Below, in pieces: positions 1 through 12,639 of a DNA stretch of 64,000 nucleotides. The notes beneath the pieces are model-generated. The model was given only the letters and a program-made list of their open reading frames with translations. It was not told the origin of the DNA and did no database searches. Both the position numbers and the translations under genes were made by a program. Numbering within the stretch: position 1 is the first letter of the stretch; each line of letters starts with the position of its first letter. This stretch comes from Procambarus clarkii (taxonomy: Eukaryota > Arthropoda > Malacostraca > Decapoda > Cambaridae), in assembly GCF_040958095.1 (NCBI RefSeq), contig NC_091160.1:36319736-36383735 (forward strand), in the 5' to 3' direction.

Positions 1-500
1 AAGTATAACTGCTTCATAGTGATACGCTATATTGAGGGGGCTGATCAGCAATGTGCTTTGGTTCCAATGTAGACAGCCTTACATTTAGCTATGTGGCTTC
101 CATTAGCCTATCATGCTTCTCTCTGACAATTTATACCACTACAGTATACCAATGTATCTACATGACCTAATGTCCAAGTAGTTTTAATATGAAGGAAATA
201 TCTAACTTTTTCAGTTCATTTCTTAGCTACCTGGAGCAGTAACCAGTAAGTATTCACATATGGAAATGGAGCTGTTACCCAAAATGGCACCGTTCTTCAT
301 TTGTCACTGGATTTTTAAAGCATAATTGATTTTAATATTTAATCCAATTAAATTATTCTCCCACAGCAATTGGTTTCTGAAATTTGTTGTCAGTCAGCAA
401 ATGTGTGTGGTATGGAATGCTGGAAGCTGGAACACCAATACAGTAATATGGGTCTTTTTGGGGTGGAGCATGGAGCCCACACAGTATTATAATAGGGCAG
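1..500. other. Unique AT-rich DNA, no gene seen
   Basis: No coding pattern, splice pair or recognisable repeat was found. Confidence 0.5.
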
Positions 501-504
501 TTTT

Positions 505-1567
505 TTCTGTGGGGAGCCCTGTCAGCTCCCTGAAGCTATGCTACTAATATAGTACTATCCTATTTGGGGTCATCAGTCACAGTTCTTGTTACCTACCGGG
601 GACCAGAGCCAGAACCTGACCCCGTCAGAGGCGCTGGGAGCAATGGTCCATGAGCACTTTACATTTAAAGTATGTCATACTTGCCATCGACCAGGGAATG
701 CACCCAGAAAGATCTGCAAAACAAAACAGACCACTGTCTAGTTGAAAATTGTGACCTATGTCTTCAAAAGAGAGAGAGAGAGAACTTTCCCAGAAAGAAA
801 ACAAATGAGTAACACTTCGCTGAACTAGGGACCTCCCCCCCCTTGTTAGTGCCCCCCTTCCCCTCCAGCAGGGAAAGCCGGGCTACCCACCTTTCAGTTC
901 TTGACTGATGTGCTTGGCAGTCGAATGTTACCTCTAACCACGATTTCTTGTTGTGGGATTTTTGTCTTGTGAGGCTGTTCATACACTTGTGTGCGCTGGC
1001 CAGGAGTTCCTGGGTTCCAGAGCTGCATGGGTGCATTGGGGCTCCTGTCGCAGCCGTCTGTCTCTTCCTCGCATTGAGACCTTCGGTGCTGCCACCTCCC
1101 TGGTAAGTCACTGTTTTTCCTTCTCTGTGGGTAGTTAGCTTTCAGGGAGCCAACAGGGCTCCCCACAAAAAACCTGCGTTGAATGTAATGAAATGCATTT
1201 CTGGGTGAGCCCCGGAGGCTCCTTGAACCCCTCCCTTCTTCCGGGTGGAGGTTTTAATAATTCAAGAACTGGGGGGGTGGGTAGGCCGGCTCCCCCTGAG
1301 GGAGGGGGGGGGAAAGCAATAACAAGTGGGGGGCTAGTTGGACAAAGTGTTGCTTGTTTGTTTTCTTGCTGGGGAAGTTCCTTTGCTCCTAAGAGGATGT
1401 AGGTCGCAGTTTTCAACCAGACAGTGGTCTGTTTTGTTTCGCCTATCCTTCTGTGTGCCTTCCTTGGTCGATGGCAAGTATGACATACAGTACTTTAAAT
1501 GTAAAGTGTTCGTAGGCCATTGTTCCCTGCGCCTCTGTGAGGGGGCCAGGTTCTGGTTCTGGTTCAT
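505..1567. repeat. Inverted pair of an interspersed repeat
   Basis: The block CCAGAGCCAGAACCTGACCC (from 602) with its 250-bp continuation returns in reverse complement at about 1320-1560 (GGTTCTGGTTC at its end). GGGGAGCCCTGTCAGCTCCC (514-533) also recurs inverted at 1145-1163. The order of the two blocks differs between the arms, so this is two rearranged copies and not one simple foldback. Confidence 0.6.
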
Positions 1568-1965
1568 AAAAACATAAGAATGAAGGTAACTGCAGAAGGC
1601 CTGTTGGCCCATATGAGACAGCTCCTATTTATATCTAACCAATCTCATTCATATATATATGTCTAACCTATGCTTGAAACAATCAAGGGATCCTACTTCT
1701 ATTAGATTACACAGTAATTGGTTCCACAAATTTACCCAAGTCTTTCCTAAATCTAAACTTATCCAATTTATACCCATTGTTTCATGTTCTGTCTTGTGTT
1801 GATACTTTTAATATCCCCTTTGTTATGTCCATTCATCCACTTTTACATCTCTATCATGTCACCCCTAATTCTTCGCCTTTCTAGAGACTGTAATTTAAGC
1901 TTTGTTAATCTTTCTTCACATGACAGGGTTCTAATTTGTGGGATTTAATAATATTGCCGCTGCAT
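1566..1965 (-). mobile_element. LINE 3' end with degraded RT C-terminus
   Basis: The reverse complement reads as a decayed non-LTR retrotransposon C-terminus (RTLS-EERLTKLKLQSLERRR, then RGDMIEM). The 3' end reads AGGCCTTCTGCAGTTACC and CATTCTTATGTTTTT on the minus strand. Several stops make it inactive. Confidence 0.7.
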
Positions 1966-4655
1966 TTTCCATCCCTGCAACATGTGTAGTGAATGCATGA
2001 CTATTGTGTACTTATAGTGGTGAAAACAGTTTGCATACTTGTAACTTTCAGGTGCAAAAAGTAAGCATAAGATGATTTTTATAATTTTTAGAGCATCTAA
2101 ATAGGAAAATATCATCTTGGCCATTATTTATTATTTCCATAATTGTTTGGCATTATTCTATATGTTAATAAGGTGTGTTTAGTCATATGAAAACTGCTAA
2201 TTAGTGATTTAAAAACTGAATGCTTAGTTGCTCTACTACCATGTTGTTAAAGTGCAGTTATTCAGGCCTTGGTCACAAGAGCTTGAAATGCAATAAATTA
2301 CACTTGGGGATATTAACAGTTACTACAAGGATTTGATTCATTCTTGAAACAAAAGTATGGTACTGTATCATCGTTGACTATGGTATTTGTAGCTGCTGCT
2401 GTTTACCAAGAGAGCCCAGCACCTTCTGGCATACAGATGTAAAAATAAAATTAAATGAAAGTGAAGGAAGCATTGGAAACTTGCTTTGAATTAGAAACCA
2501 ACATGAAATAAGAATATTAAATTAGCCACAAAAATGCATTTTAATTATTTAAATTTAAAACAATATAATATATTAATGCATACCCCCAATGTTGTTCATA
2601 GACTGAGGCATTGGCAGTTTATAAAAGTTATCACTGAAGGTAAGTCGGCCATAATTTACGTGCTATTTCACAATGTGTCTTGTGCAATAATTGGATGTTG
2701 ACAACAGCTAATGTTATTCCAGAAGTAAATTGTTAAAATTACTTAACAGTTCTTCACTGTAATTCAAGAAATGGCTTATCTCTTCAAGATGCCATTTAGA
2801 ATGCTGAGTAAACTGTTTATGGAGGGGAAGGGAGTAATTGCAAGTCTTAAGACAATAAGTATTTGATAACTGTTCGTGAGCATTGCCTGTGCAGAAATGC
2901 AAGTATAATTTGTTGTTGGGCTAAAATGTATTGGGCTCGTTTAAGTGGAATAAATTTCCATAGTAGACTAGAGAGGGGAAGAAGGATCTGAAACAAGGAT
3001 TTGTCCAATTATACATTACGTGGGGAATTGGGCTACATGTTGACCCACGGGCATCATCTCAGGACGTGCACGTGTGGACACTGACAATGGTAGATGGTGA
3101 TGCAATAGTATTGTATGAGCATTGTTTTTTCATAAGCTGGTTTCATTTGCATCTCTTCTTATTACAACAAATACTAAATTTGAGGTGAGTAACACACTCC
3201 ATTTTCCTTATTATACACATGTGCTTAAGCAAAGTTTTCTGTTGTAAACATTACAAAGGATATTTAGTAAAAACTATGCAGGTGGTAATAGTTAAACAGC
3301 TCTTATGTCTTTTACTGATTGAAATTGTATAAATCTAATTGTATTCATTCAAAAGATTTCTTTTTACTTAAGAGCATATCTGTGAATTCGGTATTGTTAA
3401 ACATTAAATGCAGAAAGGAACATGGCAGAAATGTTTGATAAGTATTATTGTTGTTATTTGTATGATTAACTTGAACTATGAAAGTACAAATACAGTAGTA
3501 AAGCAATAGTGCTTTCACTGATTAAATGTGTGGAATTTGATTATGCCACTTTCAATAGATTGGAATGCTAATAAAGACATTAATGGGGGCAGTGTGAAAT
3601 GATTAAGAAAGCTTTATGGGAAGGAGGGTGTTTGAGATGCTTAAGACAAAATAATGGAGGAAGCATGTGATGCTGGTGAAGACAATGGAGAAGACAGCAT
3701 AATGAGGGCAGGTTAGGAAATGTTTGGAGCTTATTGACTGTACAGCTGTCTTTCATATTTAATTGCCTAATGCCAAAACAGGTAGAGCAAGTTATTGTGA
3801 TGTCTGGTTTCACTGAGTGCATTTAAAATAATTCAAGCAAATAGTTATTTCTGCCTGATTTTGTCCTAGTATATGCTTCCCAGCTCTTAACTTAAACTCT
3901 TGTATTAAATAATACTTTTCAATAATCAGTTAAATGGGAGTGTGTCTTTTCATATGTACAGTACAGTACTTCCTTTGTGGTTGTTATACTGCATCTGCAG
4001 ACAGCTCTTCTTGTTGGTTTCAAGAAGTCATGAGCAGAACTAAATTTTACTAACTGCCACTACCTCAGTGTTCATGAACATGTCATGGTACGTTTAACCA
4101 TAAGTGCTTATAAATATTGCTAGCATCCAGAGGACTAGGCCTTTGTGCTCATCCTCCATGTCATTACTACCCACTTAACGAGAACATGCTGCATGTGGTG
4201 CAAGATATTTATTTGCATTTTCTTTAACTGAAGGATATCCCAAGTTAAAATCACTTTGTGGATTCTGGAAGGTTGCCTAAGGATCTTTTTCCTTTTTTCT
4301 GTACTGGCCTAGGTGCATTAATTCTGGTACCACAAAGACTACCATCTGCACTTTCATTGTAAGGCCTAGAGGATGTTTGAAAGTCTTTCTACAGGCTTTG
4401 AATGAAATGCCTGTCAGTCTGCCTCCTGTTGCGGGGCCTTCATTGGGCTTGGCTTGGGTTTGGACTTGGGCTTCCTTGCCAGGTGCCGCATATTCTGTCC
4501 CAGCAGTCTACTCTCCTCTGGACAGTCAGTCTCAACTTGGACAAGAGGGTCATTGCCATTACTTCATCCCTCAGGTGGTGTTCTAGCCATTTCCTATTAA
4601 AAAAAGAAGTACTCTGGTTGCAGGCGATGAGTCACAATAACGTGGCTAAAGTATG
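1966..4655. other. Unique AT-rich intergenic DNA
   Basis: The longest open frames (about 80 codons) show no domain and no splice structure. No repeat family was recognised. Confidence 0.5.
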
Positions 4656-4811
4656 TTGACCAGACCACACACTGCAGAAGGGACAAAGGGAAGGTGAAGG
4701 GATGACGACGTTTCGGTCCGTCCTGGACCATTCTCAAGTCGATTGGGAGAATGATCCAGGACGGACCGAAACGTCGTCGTCCCTTCACCTTCTAGTGTGT
4801 GGTCTGGTCAA
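4656..4811. mobile_element. Foldback MITE hairpin, complete
   Basis: The two arms are near-perfect inverted repeats: the left begins TTGACCAGACCACACACT and the right ends AGTGTGTGGTCTGGTCAA, with GACGACGTTTCGGTCCGTCC in each arm around a short centre at about 4736. AAAGTA occurs on both sides (4648-4653 and 4810-4815), a possible target duplication. Confidence 0.75.
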
Positions 4812-7700
4812 AGTACTCTGGTTCTTTTATTTATACTTTATTTGGATCTTGTCTAAAAACTCTCATTCCTTGCCTAACTTTCTGGGTTAACACTGTTTCC
4901 TAGGTATGCCAGGGTGCTTCAAGTCAGTTTTGGCTTGTTTTCCTGGGTTGGTGGTTGGCTCACTGGCATGTTCTGATATTTGCAGCTTAGGGATTGGCTG
5001 GAGTTTAAAGTGGCCCTCATCTGCCAAGTTTTCAAGCTCTTGCACATCATCTGTGAATGGTGAGCGAAGGTCCTTTAAGTTTTCCCTGTGCTATTTACAT
5101 TTACTGTACAGTAATCAAAATAGCAAAACTTTTTTTGAGATGTTTTATTCTGTATTGTGTTATTTTACTGATGCTGAAGACTAGGTTTTGCATTGCTGAT
5201 TCATCCTGACCCCTCCTTCCCATACTGCATTCATCATGTGCAGTTTTATGAAGCACTTACTGTAGTGTCTACCTGTATCACTCTACATGTCTTTCCCTCC
5301 ATGGGGATTGTTCTCATCATCCTAGTCAGTTGATGTGATCAATATCACCAAGGATGAGTACTAGTAGTTTAGTTCTTGTCCTCCTTGTCATTGTTGCTGC
5401 CTTATATGACCTTCAGACAATTACTCTTGCCATTGCCATACTCTTTATTTGGCCGCCTCCTGTTTCTTGATAAGGAGTGTGGGCTAAGCATAAGAGCTAG
5501 GTCGAATACTAATCACTACTATAATGCTCAATTATATTTATTTTGTATAAATTTGTTAAAGTTATGAAACCTATAAACTGTACACATCTAATTTTGTTTA
5601 TGATATGGAAGGGTTAGTTGAGTATATTTGTGCTCAGGTCTACAATAATCATGAGCATACATATACTGTAATTCACAGTTGAGATATATAAATGTTGTAC
5701 AGTTGTTATAATGACCAAGTTGTGTGCAAGTTATATACTTCCATAGTTTTATAAGTGCCTTTTTTTTCCCCACCCGTATTCACGCACTTGGCCGTGTTGA
5801 AGGGAAGGACCCCTATGGCATGTTAAGGTAAGTTATTCTTATTACCATTTGTTTCTGCTTACTTTTATTAGATGCATAATTGTGCTGCATTGCCATTTCT
5901 ACTGAAAAAAATAATATTGTTTATAGAAAAGTAATATTTATGCTTGTACAGTATATAATTTATTTACTTTAGTCAAATACGTGAAAAGAACTGTGGGTGC
6001 AAGATGAAAGACAATTTTTATTGTGCAGATAGACAATTTTACTTCACACAAATAACTAGGTATTTTTCAAAGGTATATGCAGTATTTTATACTGTAATTT
6101 TCATTAATGTTTTTATTTAAATATTAATATTTACATATGGTGGGGTACAGTGAATATCTACTGTTTATCATGAAGATTTTAACTGTGCAAGATACTTTCT
6201 CAGTGTCAGGATATGGTGGGTCTTGAGTCAGGCCACTAACATTATTTGTGAACATAGATTACTTTAGACATAATCCTGGTAAGACCATAAGTACAAATTA
6301 TGTGTAAGTTTTTAACTCTGGGTTGTAAAAGTTATTACTGTTCAGTCTGGACAGCTTTTTAAAGCAGGAAGTGCTAAAGGTGTGTTAGTATTTCATTTAC
6401 TTTTGAGTGGGTAGTAATACAGTATTTCATGCAGTATTTTCCCTTGGGAGGACACAGATCAAGAATGATGATTAGAACAGATAAAGGCGATGCCTCAAAC
6501 ACATTGCTTTTCATTTAAGCTACGTAATTAAGGAGAAATAAAGGATTATGTTAATAATCAGTGGTCTAAAGAATTTACATACAGCATGCATGTTATGTAA
6601 GGCCTCACTTAGCCACTAGCAATAATGCATTTCACTCGCTGTAATGCAGGGGGGGGGGGGAAAGGGGGTGCATGCATGCAACTACTTGCCTACGGGTGCC
6701 ATCAATGAGATCAATATGGCATATAAAATACACTTGGCAACAGTGGGTTGCACACAGAAGTGGCAGCTCTTTCATCATCTGCAAAAAATGACGTGCGAGT
6801 GTGTGGGTTTAAAAAAAGTATTTTATGAAATGGTTTAATAATCTTTAATGTGATTCGTACTAGGAAACATATCCATCATCTACCCTTAACCCATTATGAA
6901 AGTAAACTTTTATATAAGGATGATTTTACATGACAGTTACCTGCAAACTTAAGTGTCCCACTTATTCATCAGGATTTTGGCACCTTAACTTATCGCCTTG
7001 ACACTTATATTCTGGCTTTTGTCTATACTTGGCACTTCTTTGTAGAAATTTACAAGACCATCTCATTTTTTATTGCCTTTAGGACTTTGCATATACCCTT
7101 CAAAGTCCCTATTCATACTTGTAATCACACTTTGACCAATGCCCCTGTTTGATGTTTTTTGTGCATGCTTGCAGGAATGTCTGTGCATGTTGGAAATCTC
7201 TTCCCCTGTATTGTGCTAACCTTAACCCCAGGGGCAAGTCTCAATTTTGTGAAGCTCTAACCTCTAAAAGTGAAGGCGTGTAGCCTCTTCCTAAGCCCCA
7301 CCCTCCCGACACCCCACCCCACTGTCGTGAAATGATTTCTCTCGAGAATATTTTCACTGCCATTCACATATTCCCTAAACCAGAACATATATTTAAAAAC
7401 CCATGTTTCATTGTTATATTTCATTATTATAACCTCATTCACACTTGTACTGCACTTTGACCAATGCTCCTTTTGCTAACCCCTTTGTCTCTACCTTACA
7501 AATGTTTCCTTCATGGATGGTACTTGTAGGAGTGTCTGCATGGCTGCAAATACATGCCCATGTATTGTGCATGCATGGGGACGATTGTTACATTTTCTAA
7601 TGGCCGAGCCTGTAGAGTGAATGTTTCTTCACCCCAAGAAGAATGTTAACCCCAATGTGCTGAAGCACCTTTACATTAAGTGTATTTCTATCAGCATTCA
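4812..7700. other. Unique AT-rich intergenic DNA
   Basis: No gene was recognised. It contains a short poly-G tract (6649-6660) and scattered short open frames without domain signatures. Confidence 0.5.
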
Positions 7701-7704
7701 TATT

Positions 7705-7775
7705 ACTACCTGGCCTCGGGCCGGGCTTAGGGAGTAGAAGAACTCCCAGAACCCCATCAACCAGGTATCAACTGC
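7705..7775 (+). repeat. Short interspersed repeat, GAGTAGAAGAACTCCC family
   Basis: CCTCGGGCCGGGCTTAGGGA then GTAGAAGAACTCCC and CCCCATCAACCAGGTATC. The same tail recurs at 60073-60115, with upstream parts at 16205 and 62035. Confidence 0.6.
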
Positions 7776-8021
7776 TCTCTTTATGGACAAATAAAAATCT
7801 GGGAAGGGTGAGATTGGTAATGATTTATACTACTGTACCATTGTTTTGGCACTAGAGCTATTGAGCTAGAGGATGTGGATTTCTTACACCTCTTCTCTTG
7901 TCTTTGGTTGGAGCTTGCTCTCTCTCTCTTTGTCATTTCCCTCTGGAGAAATACTTCTTTGCCGTTCTTTGGGATAGTTGGTTAGTTATTTTAAATAAAT
8001 AATGTATTATTATGGCCTTCC

Positions 8022-8420
8022 TTGTGCCAGTGAAACAAATTGGGGAAAAGTATTCTTGGTAGGCAAGGTATTGGCAACACGCGATTAACTCGTGTACACT
8101 TTATGGAACAGAGACGTGCACCTTATTATTTGAACTGCATTGTTCTGCTAACAGCCATGCAACTTCTCGTAGAATGTCAAGATTTTCATTATAATTTTTC
8201 CCAGCTGTTCTTAAATAGTCGTAATGGCTTGGCGCTTTCCCTGATAATTCCCTCCCTCGATTTATGCCTCTGTATAAAATCCTTGGTTAATGTGATTTCT
8301 CTGACATCACTCGTTTTATGTCTGATCCTGTATTGGCAATGTATGCTGAATGATAATGGAATATTCAATTACAAGTTGTTGTACAGCCTCCTGGGCTTGA
8401 TGCTTTTTTGTGAGACTTAT
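8022..8420 (+). pseudogene. LINE C-terminal relic (RNase H/zinc-knuckle family)
   Basis: GIGNTRLTRVHFMEQRRAP and NCIVLLTAMQLLVECQDF match the cleaner copy at 15190-15350 (RIGHTRLTHGHLMERRPAP). A 38-bp fragment of a SINE tail (GTCGTAATGGCTTGGCGC, 8219-8236) sits in the middle. It is not functional. Confidence 0.7.
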
Positions 8421-8439
8421 ATTGCTAGTGACTGTGTGT

Positions 8440-8620
8440 GTGTGCTTGTTTATGTGCCATGAAGTGTGTTGGTGCTTGTTTATGTGCTATGAAGTGTGTT
8501 GGTGCTTGTTTATGTGCTATGAAGTGTGTTGGTGCTTGTTTATGTGCTATGAAGTGTGTTGGTGCTTGTTTATGTGCTATGAAGTGTGTTGGTGCTTGTT
8601 TATGTGCTATGAAGTGTACT
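8440..8620 (+). repeat. 30-bp minisatellite, about 6 copies
   Basis: A unit containing GGTGCTTGTTTATGTGCTAT repeats head to tail. The period is a multiple of three, which explains the open frames across it. It grades out of a short GTGTGTGTG run. Confidence 0.9.
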
Positions 8621-8730
8621 CACCTAATTGTGCTTGCGGGGGTTGAGCTCTGGCTCTTTGGTCCCGCCTCTCAACTGTCAACTGATGTACAGATTCCTGA
8701 GCCTACTGGGCTCTATCATATCTGGTATCA
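8615..8730 (+). repeat. TACTCACCTA interspersed repeat
   Basis: TACTCACCTAATTGTGCTTG then CTCTTTGGTCCCGCCTCTCA and CTGAGCCTACTGGGCTCTAT. Related copies are at 11714, 57088, 57455 (inverted) and 49085 (inverted). This copy follows the minisatellite directly. Confidence 0.7.
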
Positions 8731-8871
8731 TATCATATATCTGTGTTGGTACTTATGTGCTACAAAGTGTGTGGTGCTTGTTTGTGTGCTATTCACTGGT
8801 CAGCCTGTCTTCTCAGTTGTCACAACAGCCAGAAAATGATGCACTAAATTGTCCGAACATGAGAAACGTGG

Positions 8872-9340
8872 TTGTTGGTGAGCAAAGAGGGAATTGATTA
8901 CCAACTTGGACTGCCTTTGAGCAGCCTGAGGGCAGTAATATTCCGGAAACTTCAACTAAATTTCGGAGACTTAAGGCAAAGTGAAATTCACACCAATTCC
9001 TCCATCTATCATCATTCTATTATGCAGGAAGAACTGCACATCTATGGGTCATCCAATAAGGTTAGCAGACTTATAGATGTTACCACTGCTAGGCTTAGGC
9101 TCGGCTACAAGTACCTCTGGGAGTTTGTAAAATCTGCTGAGGTAGATTTGACTAAATGTAAACTCTGTCAGCGGAACTATTCGCATACTTTGCGTTACTA
9201 TATAATGGAATGTGAAAAAATCGAGGAATTCAGAGATAACACCATCAATGGTGTCCAAGAAATGTGTTAAGTACTTCATTCATAATGATGTACTGCCCGA
9301 AATCTTAGCGAAGTATCCAAAATTTGCTTACTGTAGGTAA
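8872..9340 (+). pseudogene. LINE C-terminus (zinc-knuckle) with one frameshift
   Basis: The frame encodes RLRLGYKYLWEFVKSAEVDL, TKCKLCQRNYSHTLRYYIME and CEKIEEFRDN, the C-terminal Cys-His region downstream of RNase H in a non-LTR retrotransposon. One extra T after ATGTGT (about 9267) makes a stop; beyond it the original frame continues KYFIHNDVLPEILAKYPKF to TAA at 9340. A degenerate TG/TA tail follows at 9490-9590. A related but distinct family is at 47587. Confidence 0.8.
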
Positions 9341-9600
9341 TGCATGCACATGACTGTAAAGCTGCCGCCCAGTTGGGTGGGTGTGGAGCAAGACTAGTAA
9401 CTGTGCGACTCACCATAGATGTAAAGTGCCTTGTATAGTGACTGTTGTGAGCCTCTTGTTGATCACTTGTGACACAAAACATTATTGATGTGTGTATTTG
9501 TGTGGGTGACTTGAATATGTATGTGTATGTATATATGAATACGTATATATATGTACATGTATGTATGAGTATGTGTACATGTATATATAACATTAATTAT
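9341..9600 (+). mobile_element. 3' UTR and degenerate TG/TA tail of the LINE at 8872
   Basis: There is a non-coding stretch with AGTTGGGTGGGTGTGGAGCA, then a TATGTGTATGTATATATG-type low-complexity tail, the likely 3' end of the insertion. Confidence 0.5.
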
Positions 9601-9884
9601 TGTGTAACTAGCGTCAAAAGTTGTTGTTTGCTTAGCTAAACGAACTAGAGGGTTCAGTTCCTGAACCGATTATGTGCCTCTGTGGTGAGCACTTATAATT
9701 TATAGTAGCACATCATATTTTGTCCGTTGGGGATTTTAACGTCAAAATCCGGTTTATTATTCGAAAGGACAGGTCGCACTGGCTCATCTGACCAGCGGGA
9801 AAGCCCCTGGTCTGAGCTGTGGGTAATTTGGAAAGAGACTTGAGGCAAAGTGAAATTTGCGTTCCGCGTTCCCATGACATAGTG

Positions 9885-9970
9885 TGTGTCATGTCACAAT
9901 CAACTTGAGAATGGTTCAGGACGGACCGAAACGTCGTCATCCCTTCACCTTATAGTGTGCGGTCTGGTCA
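9885..9970 (+). mobile_element. Half copy of the GACGTTTCGGTCCGTCC MITE
   Basis: ACTTGAGAATGGTTCAGGAC then GGACCGAAACGTCGTCATCC and GTGTGCGGTCTGGTCA match the right arm of the hairpin at 4656-4811. The left arm is missing. Confidence 0.7.
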
Positions 9971-10679
9971 ACTCAATTTGGGAAGATTCGGCTCCGACCC
10001 TTCATTTTGCCCTAGTACACCCTGCGGTAATTGGGGAACATGGATGTTAAACCTTTGGTGGTTCTTGGTAAAGGGAAAACACGATGTTGAATAATCTTAA
10101 GTGGTTTCAATACCTAACCTGAGATCTAAAACGCAACATAACATATAATTGACAAAACTAGTACACAATTCTGTGGCTTCCTGTTGTCCATTGGTCAGGT
10201 TCAACAATGCGCACGTTTTGCAGCATATTCAGTCATTTTAATTGACGTGAGACGTAAAACTGTGAAAATATTCTTTGCTTGACAATAAAACAACTAATGT
10301 AAGCCTATGCTGACCATTAAATGTGCGCTGCCTGTTTCTTTGCTATTTGTATTGCCCTCTTCCCCCCTCCCCCCCTCCAGACACACACACAGCATTTATT
10401 ATATATTTTGACAATTTCGGTTAGTAAATAACAATTGGAGCGAGTCATCCCTGGGACCAGCCATCACTTGCTCGACCATTAGTGGGGGAAGATTTTCAAC
10501 ATGGTCTTGATCAGGTTTGAACATACGCACCTGCTATGAATGGTATTTGCTGGAAAGTGCAATTTTACTCAATACCAGGTAATTATGTAAACAAAATGTA
10601 CATTGTTGTTTAAATGGCTCATTATACGTTTTCTTTGTGCGGAGGGACGGCTATTGTAGTGGTGTAATGAGCGGGAGAA
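9971..10679. other. No gene seen; upstream of the candidate promoter
   Basis: Mixed-composition DNA with a C-rich run near 10362. No repeat was recognised. Confidence 0.4.
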
Positions 10680-10783
10680 TATAAAGCAAGTCTGGAGCGG
10701 AGAGTGGCCAGTGTTTCCTTGATGGTGTAGAGGAGCTGGTTCACGCCTCACCTCTGGTCACCATCACTCCTCTCTCTCTCCTG
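10680..10783 (+). promoter_or_regulatory. Candidate core promoter and non-coding first exon
   Basis: TATAAAG lies at 10680-10686, and an initiator-like CCAGTG puts +1 at 10710, exactly 30 bp downstream. A possible first exon then runs to a strong donor, CTG|GTAAGA, at 10783. Its only ATG is followed directly by GTG TAG, so the exon is non-coding. It faces right, but which gene it serves is unknown; the lectin gene is 17 kb away. Confidence 0.35.
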
Positions 10784-11696
10784 GTAAGACTCCCTCGGGA
10801 TCTATTTCATGCAGGTCATATTTACTTAAGGCGTAAATATTTTTAAAAAAGCTGTGTATGAAATTTACTCAAACTTCTAAGGGACTATTCCTGTTAAGAG
10901 CAATGAAACTGGTTTGCCATTTTTTTTTTTATAAAGTACGGGAACAAAATATTTGAGGGTCTCCACAAAAATTATTCCATGTATTTGGGATTTATAGATA
11001 AGTTTAAGTACAGTAACACTGGAATCGATGTTTACTCCGTATATATTTTGAAAAGTTATATAAATGTCAACAATGTTCCCTATACATGATACACAGAGCT
11101 GCTTCAGTCTTGAATGTTTTTTTTGGGGGTATTATCATTGTGAATGCGTATTTAATTGTACTGAAGGACGGTTGATAAAGTCCAAATAGTTTTTATTACC
11201 TTCGTTTCTAGTACACACGCTATGATTGACAAAATATTTTACGAAATTTGTGAATTTAAATTTTAATAGGTTATTGTTTTGCTGGTGAGAGACAATGGGT
11301 AGTTTTTGTGAGTTTGGATTAACATAATGTATGTAAAGTTGGCGCTCGTCTCATGCCAGTGGAAGGAGTGTATTCAAGGCGAAGTACAAGCACAGTTCTG
11401 GCGTTAAATGTGAAATACTAAATAGTTGACGTGATATGCGTTTGATAACCTAGTTAATACAGTTAGTTTTTATAATAATATGAGCTAAGCGGGAAACGGG
11501 GAATGAGCGGAAATACTGGGGCTGGACAAAGGGCTCTTTTTGATAACATCAAGAAATCTTTTTTTATCTTATTTTCAACTGTTATTGTTGGTTTTATGTT
11601 GAAACGTCAAATAGTGAAAATGCCACGTGATAGATATTGTACATCTAGCTATACAAGCGAGGTCTTGGAGAAACGGTATTAGTTGTGGGAGTGAGT
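10784..11696. other. No gene seen
   Basis: AT-rich DNA without coding signal. If the candidate promoter is real, this is the start of its first intron. Confidence 0.4.
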
Positions 11697-12395
11697 GTGA
11701 GTGTGTGTGTGTGTACTCACCTAGTTGTGTCTGCAGGATCGAGCATTGACTCTTGTATCCCGCCTTTCGAGCATCGGTTGTTTACAGCAATGACTCCTGT
11801 CCCATTTCCCTATCATACCTGGTTTTAAAATTATGAATAGTATTTGCTTCCACAACCTGTTCCTGAAGTGCATTCCATTTTCTCACTACTCTCACGCTAA
11901 AAGAAAACTTCCTAACATCTCTGTGACTCGTCTGAGTTTCATGCTTCCATCCATGTCCCCTCGTTCTGTTACTATTCCGTGTGAACATTTCGTCTATGTC
12001 CACTCTGTCAATCCCTCTGAGTATTTTATACGTTCCTATCATGTCTCCCCTCTCCCTTCTTCTTCTAGTGTCGTAAGGCACAGGTCCCTCAGGCGCTCCT
12101 CATACCCCATCCCTCGTAGCTCTGGGACGAGTCTCGTTGCAAACCTCTGAACCTTTTCCAGTTTCATTATATGCTTCTTCAGATGGGGACTCCATGATGA
12201 GGCGGCATACTCTAAGACTGGCCTCACGTAGGCAGTGTAAAGCGCCCTAAATGCCTCCTTACTTAGGTTTCTGAATGATGTTCTAACTTTTGCCAGTGTA
12301 GAGTACGCTGCTGTCGTTATCCTATTTATATGTGCCTCAGGAGATAGATTAGGTGTTACGTCCACACCCAGGTCTCGTTCGCGCGTCGTCACAGG
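11697..12395 (-). pseudogene. LINE reverse transcriptase C-terminus, 5' truncated
   Basis: On the minus strand two overlapping frames encode FRNLSKEAFRALYTAYVRP, LEYAASSWSPHLKKHIMKLE and RFATRLVPELRGMGYEERL, then RGDMIGTYKILRGIDRVDID and VVRKWNALQEQVVEANT. This is the thumb/C-terminal part of a jockey/CR1-type non-LTR reverse transcriptase. One frameshift near 12060 separates the frames. The 3' end is AGGTGAGTACACACACAC, so it terminates in a (CA)n run (11697-11714 on +). The 5' break abuts the long (TG)n at 12401. Confidence 0.85.
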
Positions 12396-12399
12396 TAGG

Positions 12400-12400
<1 letters not shown>

Positions 12401-12474
<74 letters not shown>
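12401..12474 (+). repeat. (TG)n microsatellite, 37 units
   Basis: A pure TG run directly beside the truncated 5' end of the LINE. Confidence 0.98.
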
Positions 12475-12475
<1 letters not shown>

Positions 12476-12639
12476 TCGCCAGTGGTCGGTGTTCAAGGCT
12501 GGCCTCCCTCGCACCCTCTTATTATATAAGGTTCCGGTCCCCCGTCCACCAGTTTCCGGGAACATTGCTGCGTTACTTGTTCATTAGTTGCCTCCCTCTC
12601 TCCCACCCCCGGAATATCCCCCACTTTAGAGTCTTTACT

